Of a DNA stretch of 38,193 nt, positions 1 through 8,204 are shown in pieces. The notes under the pieces were generated by a model. The model did no database searches. It worked only from the letters and a program-made list of their open reading frames with translations, and was not told the origin of the DNA. The first letter of the stretch is position 1, and each line of letters starts with the position of its first letter. The position numbers were made by a program, and so were the translations under genes. The stretch is from positions 1 through 38,193 of the forward strand of contig JANYLH010000009.1 in assembly GCA_025357915.1 (NCBI GenBank). The letters run 5' to 3'. The stretch is from Gammaproteobacteria bacterium (GTDB lineage Bacteria > Pseudomonadota > Gammaproteobacteria > Steroidobacterales > Steroidobacteraceae).

Positions 1-10
1 AAAACCGAAA

Positions 11-440
11 CCGAACCATCCCAGTCGCCCACTGAGAAACCCGTCGCACATTCCGCCTAAAAAGGCCCTCAAGGGCGCTTCGCCCGCGCGCAGAGAGCAA
101 AATACCCCTCGCTATGCGCCGGAAAACGCCCTTCTCCCAGACTCGCATCCGACCCTACGATTCGCTGCAGACCAGGTGGCGGAGGGACGAGAATTCGAAT
201 TGGCATGCCGGTAGAGAAATAGCGATAAACGGGAACCGAACCATCGTAGTCGCCCACTGAGAAACGCGTCGCATATTCTGCCTAAAAAGAGCCGCAGGGG
301 CACTTCGCCCGCGCGCAGAGAGCAAACTACCCATCGATATGCGCCAGAAAACGCCCTTCTCCCAGACTCGCATCCGACCTCACGAATCGCTGCAGACTAG
401 GTGGCGGAGAGGGTGGGATTCGAACCCACGTGCCGGTATT
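11..440. repeat. 225-bp imperfect tandem duplication next to tRNA-Ser
   Basis: Two diverged copies lie head to tail with a constant offset of 225 bases. The block starting CCGAACCATC at 11 recurs at 236, and the block ending in the tRNA 3' end recurs at 176 and 401. Each copy carries the DNA downstream of tRNA-Ser plus the 3' part of the tRNA. Copy B runs into the intact tRNA gene, while copy A loses similarity after about 213. No convincing ORF lies here; the short open frames follow the repeat in all phases. A duplicated tRNA 3' end is what unequal recombination or site-specific integration leaves behind, but no integrase is visible. Confidence 0.85.
177..213 (-). pseudogene. Truncated tRNA-Ser 3' remnant
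   Basis: Read on the minus strand, these 37 bases line up without gaps with the last 37 bases of the intact tRNA-Ser at 402-438. They keep the CCA end, the discriminator, most of the acceptor strand and the T-loop core TTCGAA. The T-stem pairing is destroyed by substitutions, and the anticodon, D and variable arms are absent. It cannot be a working tRNA; it is the decayed tRNA part of the left copy of the tandem duplication. Confidence 0.65.
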
Positions 441-494
441 ACCCGACCATCCGATTTCGAGTCGGCGCCGTTATGACCACTTCGGTACCTCTCC
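402..494 (-). tRNA. tRNA-Ser(CGA)
   Basis: The minus strand folds as a class II tRNA. The 7-bp acceptor stem GGAGAGG pairs with CCTCTCC, followed by discriminator G and an encoded CCA. The anticodon loop CTCGAAA gives anticodon CGA, which reads UCG serine codons. A long variable arm, typical of tRNA-Ser, precedes the T arm GTGGG-TTCGAAT-CCCAC. It is transcribed away from mltF. Confidence 0.96.
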
Positions 495-519
495 TGACTT
501 GGCATTCTGGCGAGCTGTT

Positions 520-525
520 ATTCTA
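520..525 (-). promoter_or_regulatory. Possible -10 box for tRNA-Ser
   Basis: On the minus strand TAGAAT (five of six matches to TATAAT) lies 25 bases upstream of the mature tRNA 5' end. No good -35 hexamer is visible at the usual distance, so this is a weak call. Confidence 0.3.
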
Positions 526-555
526 ACTGAACCGACCGGTCCGTGAGGGTGTCCC

Positions 556-1977
556 GTGACCCGTAGATTGACCAGGCTGGGCGTTGCCGCGCTGCTCGCG
601 GGGTTGGCGCTGGCCGCTTGCAATGACGCGCCGGACGGGCTCGCACAACTGCGCGCACGCGGCCAGCTGCGGGTCGCGACCGTCAACGAACCCACCAGCT
701 ATTACCTGGGCGCCCACGGCCCGCAGGGCTTCGAGTACCGGCTGGCCCAAGCCTTTGCCGACAGTCTCGGGATCCAGATGGTCATCATCCCGGCCCATGA
801 TCGCTCGAGCCTGCGCGACATGCTGGCCGAGGGGCGCGTCGATATCGGCGCAGCCCAGCTCACGGCCGATGACAGCTGGAAACGCGTCGGCCTGGCGACC
901 GCCAACTATCGCGAAATCCCGCAACTGGTCGTGCAGCGGCGGGGACTCCCGCCAACGCGCAATATCACCGGCCTCAACGGCGCGCGCGTCGTGGCCCGCG
1001 AGGGCAGTCCGCAGCTGCAGCTCCTGCGCGAGCTGCGCGGGAGCGGTGCCGCCTACCTCACCTGGACCGAACTGCCGCGCGAGCAGGCTGATCCGCTGGA
1101 TTGGGTCAACACCGCCGATGCCGACTACGCGATCATCGATGCCAGTGAGTTCGCGTTTGCGCGTCACCTGTATCCGGACGTGTCGGTGGCCTTCACGCTC
1201 CCCGACCCGCGGCCCGTGCAGTGGCTGGTGCGCCGCTCGGCGCTCGAGCTGCGCGATGCCGCCAACCGGTTCTTCAGCAAGGCGCAAGCCTCCGGATTCC
1301 TGCAGCGCCTGGCGCACGATGCCGATGCCGAGGCCGGCGACTTCGAATATCAGGAGGCGCGGCGCTTCCAGGACGACATCGCCGCCCGCCTGCCCGTGCT
1401 GCGCGAGGTATTCGCGCAGGCGGCGGCCAGCCAGTCGCTGGACTGGCGCTTGCTGGCGGCGGTCGGTTACCAGGAATCGCACTGGGACGATCACGCGGTC
1501 TCAGGCGACGGCGCGGCCGGGATCATGATGCTCACGGCCTCGACTGGAAGGGCAATGGGCGTCGCTGATCGCAGCAACAGCGCGCAGAACATCGGCGGCG
1601 GCGCGGCGTATCTGGCGCAGATGCTGCAGACGATTCCCGCGCGCATCGCCGAACCCGACCGCACCTGGCTGGCGCTCGCGGCCTACAACGTCGGCTTCGG
1701 GCATCTCGAGGACGCGCGCATCCTCGCGCAAACCCAGGGAAAGAATCCGGATTCCTGGGCGGACGTCAGCCAGGTCCTGCCCTGGCTCGCGCAGGAGCGC
1801 TGGTACACCCAGGCGCGGCGCGGCTACGCGCGCGGCTGGGAACCGGTGCGCTTCGTCGAACAGGTGCGCGGATATCTGGCGGTGCTGGAGTGGTACGGTG
1901 ACGCGCCCCATACGGGCCTCGCACCCGCGCCGGTAGCCGCGCCGCTACTGCCGGCGTGGCTCGAAAAACTGCGTTAG
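556..1977 (+). CDS. mltF: Membrane-bound lytic murein transglycosylase F
   Basis: This outer-membrane lipoprotein (473 aa, GTG start) cleaves peptidoglycan glycan strands to 1,6-anhydromuropeptides. The N-terminus has two arginines, a hydrophobic stretch and the lipobox LALAAC, so mature protein starts at Cys21. Residues about 30-260 form the periplasmic solute-binding-like (SBP_bac_3) domain that precedes the catalytic domain in MltF. The lysozyme-like SLT domain follows from about 285, with the expected catalytic Glu307 in GYQESHWD and the later AAYNVGFGHL motif. The length is near the usual 470-520 aa. The 3' end overlaps the convergent tadA gene by 33 bases. Confidence 0.94.
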   Translation: MTRRLTRLGVAALLAGLALAACNDAPDGLAQLRARGQLRVATVNEPTSYYLGAHGPQGFEYRLAQAFADSLGIQMVIIPAHDRSSLRDMLAEGRVDIGAAQLTADDSWKRVGLATANYREIPQLVVQRRGLPPTRNITGLNGARVVAREGSPQLQLLRELRGSGAAYLTWTELPREQADPLDWVNTADADYAIIDASEFAFARHLYPDVSVAFTLPDPRPVQWLVRRSALELRDAANRFFSKAQASGFLQRLAHDADAEAGDFEYQEARRFQDDIAARLPVLREVFAQAAASQSLDWRLLAAVGYQESHWDDHAVSGDGAAGIMMLTASTGRAMGVADRSNSAQNIGGGAAYLAQMLQTIPARIAEPDRTWLALAAYNVGFGHLEDARILAQTQGKNPDSWADVSQVLPWLAQERWYTQARRGYARGWEPVRFVEQVRGYLAVLEWYGDAPHTGLAPAPVAAPLLPAWLEKLR

Positions 1978-2397
1978 CAGCCCCTTGCACTCTTCGTGCA
2001 GCACGCCACCAAACACGTCGACCCGGTGATTGAGGCCGGGCAAGGCGAAGGCGTCGAGCATGCTGCCCGCCGCGCCCGCGCGCGGATCCCAGGCGCCGAA
2101 CACCACGCGCCGCACCCGGGCGTGCACAATCGCGGCGGCGCACATCAGGCAGGGCTCGAGCGTCACGTACAGCGCGGTGTCGGTGAGGCGGTAGCTGCCG
2201 AGCGCCGTGGCGCCCGCGCGCAGCGCTTCGATCTCGGCGTGCGCGGTCGGATCGCACCCGCCGATCGGCCGATTGGCGCCGGTGGCGATGACGCGGTCGG
2301 CCTGCACCAGCACCGCGCCTACCGGCACCTCGCCCGCGTCGCGGGCGAGCCGCGCCTGAGCGAGCGCGAGCTGCATGAAATCGGTGTCGCTGTTCAC
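1945..2397 (-). CDS. tadA: tRNA-specific adenosine deaminase
   Basis: TadA deaminates the wobble adenosine (A34) of tRNA-Arg(ACG) to inosine. The 150-aa product has the cytidine-deaminase-fold zinc site: His53 and the catalytic Glu55 in TAHAEIEAL, and Cys83/Cys86 in PCLMC. I chose GTG at 2397, which follows the upstream SDR stop after two bases (TGA-CG-GTG), implying translational coupling. A longer open frame to 2559 would run far into the SDR gene and has no family support. In many gammaproteobacteria tadA is next to mltF, as here, although there the genes are usually arranged with guaA or purL rather than with a catabolic SDR. Confidence 0.93.
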   Translation of the reverse strand: MNSDTDFMQLALAQARLARDAGEVPVGAVLVQADRVIATGANRPIGGCDPTAHAEIEALRAGATALGSYRLTDTALYVTLEPCLMCAAAIVHARVRRVVFGAWDPRAGAAGSMLDAFALPGLNHRVDVFGGVLHEECKGLLTQFFEPRRQ

Positions 2398-2399
2398 CG

Positions 2400-3173
2400 T
2401 CAGATCCGCTGGCCGCCCGTGACCGGGATGACTTCGCCCGTGATGTACCCGGCACCCGCGCACAAATAGACAATGACTTCTGCGTAGTCGGCCGGCTGGC
2501 CGACGCGCGCCAGCGGCACGCCGGCCTTCGCCGCCGCCTCCATGTCGCCGAAGGAACATTCCCAGGGCGAGTCGACGAAGCCGGGCGCGATGCCATTGAC
2601 GCGCACCTGCGGCGCGAGCCCGCGGGCAAGCTCGCGCGTCAGGCCCGCAAGGCCCGCTTTGGCGGTGGCGTAGGCGCTGCTGCTGCCACCGCCACCGCCG
2701 AACGCGGTCACCGAAACCGTGTTGACCACCGCGCCCCCCGCGGCACGCAGGCTCGGGGCGAGCGCCTTGGTCATCCAGAACGCGCTCATGAGGTTGACGC
2801 GCAGGATCCGGTCCCAGAACTCGTCGCTGAGCGCGTCAAGATCAGACGCCGCGATCGGCGTGCGCGTCAGCGGCGCGCCGGCGTTGTTCACCAGGTAGTC
2901 GAGCCCGCCGAGCAGTTCGCCCGCCCGAGTGGCGACCTCATGGGCATTCGCGCTCACGCCCAGATCACCGGGCACGGCTTCGACCCACAGGCCTTGCTGG
3001 CGCAGGCGCGTGACTACGGGTTCGAGCCGCTCGGCCGACAGGTCGTTCATGGCCACGTGAGCGCCGCTCCGGGCGAGCAGTTCGGCGGTCGCAAGACCGA
3101 TGCCCGAGGCGCTGCCGGTCACGAGCGCGCGCCGCCCGGCGAGCTGGAATTCAATCCGCGGCTGGCCGGTCAC
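2400..3173 (-). CDS. SDR-family NAD(P)-dependent dehydrogenase
   Basis: A classical short-chain dehydrogenase of 257 aa. It has the cofactor motif TGSASGIG near the N-terminus, NNAG in the middle and the YATAK catalytic Tyr/Lys pair preceded by a Ser-rich strand (VSVTAFGG). The C-terminus GEVIPVTGGQRI is typical of the FabG-like branch. I start it at GTG 3173, which has GGAG six bases upstream. This overlaps the end of the MFS permease gene by 23 bases, so the two are translated as a unit. The substrate is not readable from sequence. Its position between a sugar-acid-type permease and a dehydratase suggests oxidation of a hydroxy or sugar acid; this is inference. Confidence 0.88.
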   Translation of the reverse strand: MTGQPRIEFQLAGRRALVTGSASGIGLATAELLARSGAHVAMNDLSAERLEPVVTRLRQQGLWVEAVPGDLGVSANAHEVATRAGELLGGLDYLVNNAGAPLTRTPIAASDLDALSDEFWDRILRVNLMSAFWMTKALAPSLRAAGGAVVNTVSVTAFGGGGGSSSAYATAKAGLAGLTRELARGLAPQVRVNGIAPGFVDSPWECSFGDMEAAAKAGVPLARVGQPADYAEVIVYLCAGAGYITGEVIPVTGGQRI

Positions 3174-4425
3174 GGCGCACTCCAATAGCAGCGAGGTCCC
3201 AGTCGATCGGCCGCACGGCCGGCAGCACGAAAACCCAGCCGATGAATCCAACGATATTGACAGCGGCGGCCAGCGCGAAAGCCGACTCGAAATGCCCGGT
3301 CTGGTAGACGAGCCAGCCGGTAAGCGCCGGCGCGATCATGCCCGCGACGTTGCCGGCGGCGTTCTGGAAACCCACCCAGCTGCCGGTCGCCACAGGACCG
3401 GCAACGATCTGCGGAATCGCAAACAACCCCGGATAGGAAGCGCCGCTGACAATGCAGAACAGGAACAGGGAGGCGATCGAGCCTTGTTCGGGCAGCAAAG
3501 CCATGCCGGCCATGCAGCCGATGGCCACTGCGTGGCTCAGGCCCATGACGCCCTTGTAGACCAGGGTGGTGCTGCGCCCGTTGCGGATCCAGTGATCCTG
3601 GAGCCGTCCCATCCCGAGCGCGCTCAATGCGTTCATCAGGTAGGCCCAGGAAGCGATCCAGGCCATTGAACCCATAGAAAAGCCGCGCGCCTTGACTAAA
3701 TACAGGGGTAGCCACGACAGGATGAAGTAGTAGGTGTAGTTGGAGGCGAAGTGGCCGACCGAAGCGCCCCACAGCCCGCGCTGCCGCAGGATCAGTGCCA
3801 GCGCTGGCGGTCTCGCGACCGTCACACCAGCCTGCGCCGGTGCCTCGACTTGCGCGCGCAGCCAGGGCCACAGCCACAGGAGCGAGAGCACACCAAACAC
3901 GATGAACACCGGCCGCCAGCCGTAGTGGGCCATCAGCAGGCCGCCGGCCAGCGTGCCCACCGCGGGTCCGAGCAGGTAGCCGAAGCCGAGTATGCCGTTC
4001 GCGACGCCCAGCTTTGAAACTTCGACATTGGCGGCGAGCACCTTTGAGGCGCAGGGAAACGCGACGCTCTCGCCTACGCCGAGCATGAGCCGCAATGCCA
4101 GAAGCGAGGCGAAACTTCCGGCAAACCCGGTCAGCAGCGTCGCCAGCGACCAGATAGCGATGCCGACGGCCAGTACGCGCTGCGTGCCGAATCGATCCGC
4201 CATCCAGCCCGTGGCCGGCATGAACAGCACATAGGTCGGGTAGAACGCTCCGAACAACAGGCCCAGCTGGAACTCGTTGAGCTGGAGTGCGTCGTGAATC
4301 AAGGGCGCGGCGGTCGCGAGATTACCGCGGTCGACGTAGTTGATGAACACGGCCGCCGTCACCAGCAGCACAAGGCGGGCGGCCACGCGTGGATCGCGGG
4401 CCACGGCCTGATTGGTGATGGTCAT
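3151..4425 (-). CDS. MFS transporter, anion:cation symporter type
   Basis: A 424-aa inner-membrane carrier with about 12 hydrophobic segments. The N-terminus NYVDRGNLATAAP, followed by the GWMADRFGTQRVL loop between helices 2 and 3, is the signature of the ACS group of major facilitators (hexuronate, glucarate, galactonate and related organic anions with H+). I prefer ATG 4425; the frame can extend to a TTG at 4473 but gains only a non-membrane leader. It heads a leftward unit with the SDR and tadA and is divergent from acuI and an enolase-superfamily dehydratase. That pairing of ACS carrier and dehydratase is common in sugar-acid catabolic loci. The substrate is unknown. Confidence 0.88.
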   Translation of the reverse strand: MTITNQAVARDPRVAARLVLLVTAAVFINYVDRGNLATAAPLIHDALQLNEFQLGLLFGAFYPTYVLFMPATGWMADRFGTQRVLAVGIAIWSLATLLTGFAGSFASLLALRLMLGVGESVAFPCASKVLAANVEVSKLGVANGILGFGYLLGPAVGTLAGGLLMAHYGWRPVFIVFGVLSLLWLWPWLRAQVEAPAQAGVTVARPPALALILRQRGLWGASVGHFASNYTYYFILSWLPLYLVKARGFSMGSMAWIASWAYLMNALSALGMGRLQDHWIRNGRSTTLVYKGVMGLSHAVAIGCMAGMALLPEQGSIASLFLFCIVSGASYPGLFAIPQIVAGPVATGSWVGFQNAAGNVAGMIAPALTGWLVYQTGHFESAFALAAAVNIVGFIGWVFVLPAVRPIDWDLAAIGVRRDRPAAD

Positions 4426-4481
4426 CGTGCGAATGCCTGTTCGGTGCAGGAGAATCCAGCCGCCGGATTTCAAGCTACCAT

Positions 4482-4500
4482 TTGTCTAACGATTAGGAAA
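4482..4500. promoter_or_regulatory. Candidate operator in divergent promoter region
   Basis: An imperfect palindrome TTTGTCTAACGATTAGGAA, built on CTAA-CGA-TTAG, sits between the divergent MFS and acuI starts. It is the only clear dyad in this 123-base gap and has the size of a GntR- or LacI-type site. No regulator gene for it is adjacent. Confidence 0.35.
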
Positions 4501-4548
4501 TAGCTTAACGTGCCGCGCGCGCAGGCCAATGAGCACCGGGTGAGCATC

Positions 4549-5535
4549 ATGTTCAAGGCACTGGTAGTGGACAACCGCAGCGGCAGCGTGAGCGCCGCGG
4601 TGCAGGATCTCGATGAACCCGCTCTCCCCGCGGGCGACGTACAAGTGGCCGTCGATTACTCGTCCATCAACTACAAGGACGGGCTGATCGTCAACGGCGC
4701 TGGCGGCCTCGTCAAGAATTACCCGCACGTGCCTGGCATCGATTTTTCCGGCACCGTGAGCAAGAGCGCTCACGCCGGTTTCAAGCAGGGCGACAAGGTG
4801 GTACTGACCGGCTGGCGGGTCGGCGAGGTGCAGTGGGGCGGTCTGGCGCAGCGAGCCGCAGTGAATGGCAATTGGCTCGTGTCGCTCCCGGCGGGTATGA
4901 CACCACGCCAGGCGATGGCGATCGGCACCGCGGGCCTGACCGCGATGCTCGCGGTCATTGCGCTGGAAGCGCACGGCATCACACCCGCTTGCGGCGAAGT
5001 TTTGGTCACCGGCGCCGCCGGCGGCGTCGGCTCGGTCGCCACGGCGATCCTGGCCAGGCTCGGCTACCAGGTCGTGGCCTCAACTGGCCGCGCCGAGGCG
5101 CACGACTACCTGCAAGCGCTGGGTGCGCACACGATCATCAACCGCGCGCCGTTTGCGGAACCCGCCAGGCGCCCGCTCGAGACCGAGCGCTGGGCAGCGT
5201 GCATCGACTCGGTGGGCGGCAACACGCTCGCGCGCGTCCTCGCACAGACCAAGTACACGGGCGCGGTCGCCGCCGTCGGCCTCGCCGGCGGCAGCAAGCT
5301 CGAACACACCGTCATCCCCTTCCTGCTGCGTGGGGTGAACTTGCTGGGGATCGACTCGGTCATGTGCCCGACGCCACGCCGCCTCGCGGCCTGGGCAAGG
5401 CTGCGCTCCGACCTCCCGGCCGACAAACTGGAATCGATGAGCGTCGATGCGCGCCTCGATGAAGTGCCGCGGCTTGCACAGGCCATCGTCGCCGGCCAGG
5501 TGCGCGGCCGCGTTGTGGTCGACGTCAACCGCTAG
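4549..5535 (+). CDS. acuI: Acryloyl-CoA reductase-like MDR oxidoreductase (AcuI/YhdH)
   Basis: This 328-aa zinc-free medium-chain reductase belongs to the YhdH/AcuI group, which reduces acryloyl-CoA to propionyl-CoA with NADPH. It matches the E. coli family member along its length: SSINYKDGL near the N-terminus, PGIDFSGTV, LTGWRVGEVQWGG, IGTAGLTAML, the nucleotide-binding VTGAAGGVGS and the late GIDSVMCP. I choose ATG 4549, where similarity begins, over an upstream GTG at 4510. Nine bases separate it from the dehydratase gene, so they form one operon. In this family the reaction protects cells from the electrophile acrylate; which pathway would generate acryloyl-CoA here is not evident. Confidence 0.87.
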   Translation: MFKALVVDNRSGSVSAAVQDLDEPALPAGDVQVAVDYSSINYKDGLIVNGAGGLVKNYPHVPGIDFSGTVSKSAHAGFKQGDKVVLTGWRVGEVQWGGLAQRAAVNGNWLVSLPAGMTPRQAMAIGTAGLTAMLAVIALEAHGITPACGEVLVTGAAGGVGSVATAILARLGYQVVASTGRAEAHDYLQALGAHTIINRAPFAEPARRPLETERWAACIDSVGGNTLARVLAQTKYTGAVAAVGLAGGSKLEHTVIPFLLRGVNLLGIDSVMCPTPRRLAAWARLRSDLPADKLESMSVDARLDEVPRLAQAIVAGQVRGRVVVDVNR

Positions 5536-5544
5536 GAACACAGC

Positions 5545-6657
5545 GTGCCAAAAATCGCAAAGCTGGAGACTTTCACGAACGAGTTCGTGTGCTTCGTACG
5601 CGTGACTGCCGATGACGGCGCCATCGGCTGGGGCCAGACCTCCACCTATAACGCCGACATCACCGCGACGATCTTTCATCGCCAGATTGCCCCCTGGGCA
5701 CTCGGTGGCGATGCCCTGGATATTCCCGCGCTGGTCGACCTGATCGAGCGGCGCGAACACAAATACCCGGGAAGCTACCGCTGCCGCGCTCTCGCCGGTC
5801 TCGACACCGCGCTATGGGACCTGCGCGGCCGGATTGAGGGCAAGCCGGTCGTCGAACTGCTCGGCGGCAAGCCGCAAGCGTTGCGTGCCTACGCCTCGTC
5901 GATGAAACGCGACATCACGCCGCAAGCCGAGGCTGCCCGCTTCCTCCGCCTGCGCGATGAGCAGGGGTTCGACGCCTTCAAGTGGCGCGTCGGCGCCGAA
6001 TGCGGCAAAGATATCGATGAGTGGCCCGGCCGCACGGAACAGATCGTGCCCACCGTCGCGCGTGCGCTCGGCGACGGCGTGGCCCGGCTCGTTGACGCCA
6101 ACAGCGGCTACTCGCCGCAGCGCGCGATCGAGGTGGGCAGGCTCCTCGAGGCCGAAGGCATCAGCCACTACGAGGAGCCCTGCCCGTACTGGAAGCTCGA
6201 GGAAACCCGGGCCGTCACCGAGGCGTTGTCGCTCGATGTCACGGGCGGCGAGCAGGACTGGGACCTGGCCGCCTGGGCACGCATGATCGAGATGCGCGCG
6301 GTGGACATCGTGCAACCGGACGTCATGTACATGGGTGGACTCACGCGCACGCTCGAAGTGGCGCGCATGGCCGCCGCGGCCGGGATGCCGTGCACGCCGC
6401 ACAGCGCGAACCTCTCGCTGGTGACGATCTGCACCATGCACCTGCTCGGCGCGATCCCCAACGCCGGCAAGTACCTGGAGTTTTCCATCGAGGGCACCGA
6501 CTACTACCCCTGGCAGGTGGGGCTGTTCCTGGGCGACCCGTTCGCGATCCGCGACGGCAAGGCAACCATCCCCGCCAGCCCCGGCTGGGGCGTCGAAATC
6601 AATCCGGACTGGCTCGCGGCGGCCAGCCACCAGTGCAGCGAGCGCCGCACGCCGTAG
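5545..6657 (+). CDS. Enolase-superfamily (mandelate racemase subgroup) dehydratase
   Basis: This 370-aa protein has the capping domain plus a modified (beta/alpha)7-beta barrel. Metal ligands are Asp184 (VDANS), Glu210 (YEEPC) and Glu236 (GGEQD). The second-half catalytic base is His286 (TPHSAN), and the first-half position is K146-W-R148, a KxR variant of the KxK motif. These positions match E. coli galactonate dehydratase nearly one for one. However, the histidine two residues after the first metal ligand in that enzyme is Asn186 here, so I do not call it DgoD. Probable reaction: Mg-dependent dehydration or epimerisation of an acid sugar or hydroxy acid. GTG 5545 follows acuI directly with AGGA upstream. 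Its stop is 3 bases from the convergent peptidase gene. Confidence 0.87.
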   Translation: MPKIAKLETFTNEFVCFVRVTADDGAIGWGQTSTYNADITATIFHRQIAPWALGGDALDIPALVDLIERREHKYPGSYRCRALAGLDTALWDLRGRIEGKPVVELLGGKPQALRAYASSMKRDITPQAEAARFLRLRDEQGFDAFKWRVGAECGKDIDEWPGRTEQIVPTVARALGDGVARLVDANSGYSPQRAIEVGRLLEAEGISHYEEPCPYWKLEETRAVTEALSLDVTGGEQDWDLAAWARMIEMRAVDIVQPDVMYMGGLTRTLEVARMAAAAGMPCTPHSANLSLVTICTMHLLGAIPNAGKYLEFSIEGTDYYPWQVGLFLGDPFAIRDGKATIPASPGWGVEINPDWLAAASHQCSERRTP

Positions 6658-6660
6658 TAA

Positions 6661-8049
6661 TCAGTTGGCGCGCGACAAGCGCCCAATGAGCAGCGCTGTA
6701 CGCTTGATCTGCCGGTCGAAACTGCCAAGATCCACCGTTTCACCAGGGGCGTGGCTGCCTTCGCCCACGGCGCCGAAACCGACCAGGCCGTCCAGCTTGT
6801 CGGTCACGAAGGAGATATCGCCGGCTCCACGCTGCAGCGGGTCAAGCTCGCCCATCGCCTCGAGCCCCAGCGCCGCGTTGATCTCGTTGAGTTGCGCGAG
6901 CAGTGCGCGATTGCCCGCGGTGGGCGCCATCGCCGGATACCCCTCGTCGAATTCGATCGTGGCCTCGGTCCCCGGCAGGTGCCCGGCGACGATGGCGCGC
7001 ATGCGCGTGATCATCCGTTCAGTCTGCTCATTGCTGAGCGTGCGCAGATCTCCCGTGGCCAGGCACAGCGCGGGAATGACGTTGGTCTTGCCGCTGGCGA
7101 CACCGCCGGCCCCGTCTTTATTCAGCGCCGCGCTCGCCCCGCCCAGCAGCAGGCCCACGTTGTAGGTGGCGTTCGGTTCGCGCAGGTCGCGCCGGAAGTC
7201 ATCGAGAATGCGCGTGAGTTCGTAGGCGGCGCCGAACCCCGCGTCGGCCGAGAAGATGCCCGAGGCATGCCCCGAACGGGCCGAGGTGCGCAGGGTCCAG
7301 CTGGTGGCGCTCCGCCGGGCAATGGTGCCCATGTCGTGGCCGTGTTCGCTCGCCAGAGCCTCAAACTCGAGGGCCACGTCGGCGTGGCGCGCCGCCTCGA
7401 TCATGTCGGCGCGCGACAACGTGAAGGGACTCCCGGCATCCTCCTCATCGCCGCTCAGCACGATGCTGACATCCGCGTCCTTGAGCGCGCCGGCACTGTG
7501 CAGCGCGCGCAGGGCGCCGATCATGATGACGAGCCCGTCCTTCATGTCGTTGACACCGGGGCCTTCGGCCGTGTTGCCACGCCGCTCGAAGCGCTGGAAC
7601 GGACTGTCTGTTTCAAACACGGTGTCAAGATGCCCGATCAGCAGCACGCGCTTGCCGCGCCCCTTGCCGTGATGCACGGCGGTCACGAGGCCGGCGCGAC
7701 CGACCGCGTACATTGGCTTCCAGGCTACCGTGAAACCCAGCGGCTCCAGTTTGCCCATCATGATGCGGCCGACGTGCTCGACGCCCTCGAAGTTCATCGT
7801 GCCGCTGTTGATGTTGACCAGGGTCTCGAGCAACGCGATGGCGCGCTCATTCTCCGCGGCGGCGGCCGCGACAATCCGCTGTTCACCGCGCGACAGCGTG
7901 GCCGGGCTGGCAGCGGCCAACGGCGCCTGCGTGGTCAGCGCGGCCAGAAGCGCGCCCCCCAGGAACGATCGGAAGGCGAGCCCGCGTCGGCAGGCGCTGC
8001 GGACGTTGGCAAACACACCCTGATCAGTTACACAAGATTTGTCATGCAT
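6661..8049 (-). CDS. Exported M20 metallopeptidase (carboxypeptidase G2-like)
   Basis: A 462-aa zinc peptidase of family M20A. Motifs in order are IGHLDTVF (first His/Asp ligand pair), GPGVNDMKDG (bridging Asp), SGDEEDAGS (catalytic Glu and ligand), EFEA, and the final His ligand in GSHAPGE; a dimerisation domain is inserted. The N-terminus has arginines followed by the hydrophobic run FLGGALLAALTTQAPLAAA, so it is likely secreted to the periplasm. I choose ATG 8049, which has AAGGA eight bases upstream; other ATGs at 8067 and 8076 are possible. Family members release C-terminal glutamate from folates or peptides. It is divergent from the dmm operon, so a role in folate or N-acyl amino acid turnover is possible but unproven. 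Confidence 0.86.
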   Translation of the reverse strand: MHDKSCVTDQGVFANVRSACRRGLAFRSFLGGALLAALTTQAPLAAASPATLSRGEQRIVAAAAAENERAIALLETLVNINSGTMNFEGVEHVGRIMMGKLEPLGFTVAWKPMYAVGRAGLVTAVHHGKGRGKRVLLIGHLDTVFETDSPFQRFERRGNTAEGPGVNDMKDGLVIMIGALRALHSAGALKDADVSIVLSGDEEDAGSPFTLSRADMIEAARHADVALEFEALASEHGHDMGTIARRSATSWTLRTSARSGHASGIFSADAGFGAAYELTRILDDFRRDLREPNATYNVGLLLGGASAALNKDGAGGVASGKTNVIPALCLATGDLRTLSNEQTERMITRMRAIVAGHLPGTEATIEFDEGYPAMAPTAGNRALLAQLNEINAALGLEAMGELDPLQRGAGDISFVTDKLDGLVGFGAVGEGSHAPGETVDLGSFDRQIKRTALLIGRLSRAN

Positions 8050-8204
8050 CTTACTGATCCTTATCATGTTTATCATCAGAACGCTTTCCGCCGGAGCCCT
8101 TGCCAGGAAGCGGCCATTTGGCCGACACTGGCGGTGACGCAGGCCCGGCAGGCGATAATATTCGCGGGCTGCGGCAACAAAAAGTTTCAACAAAGGAACC
8201 ACCC

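Noticed and set aside
1-440. CRISPR array at the left end
   Set aside because: The repeat unit is 225 bases, occurs twice and contains a tRNA piece; there are no short regular repeats with unique spacers.
523-1494. Long minus-strand open frame across mltF
   Set aside because: It is antisense to a gene with clear lipobox and SLT motifs; high GC keeps antisense frames open. The peptide matches no family.
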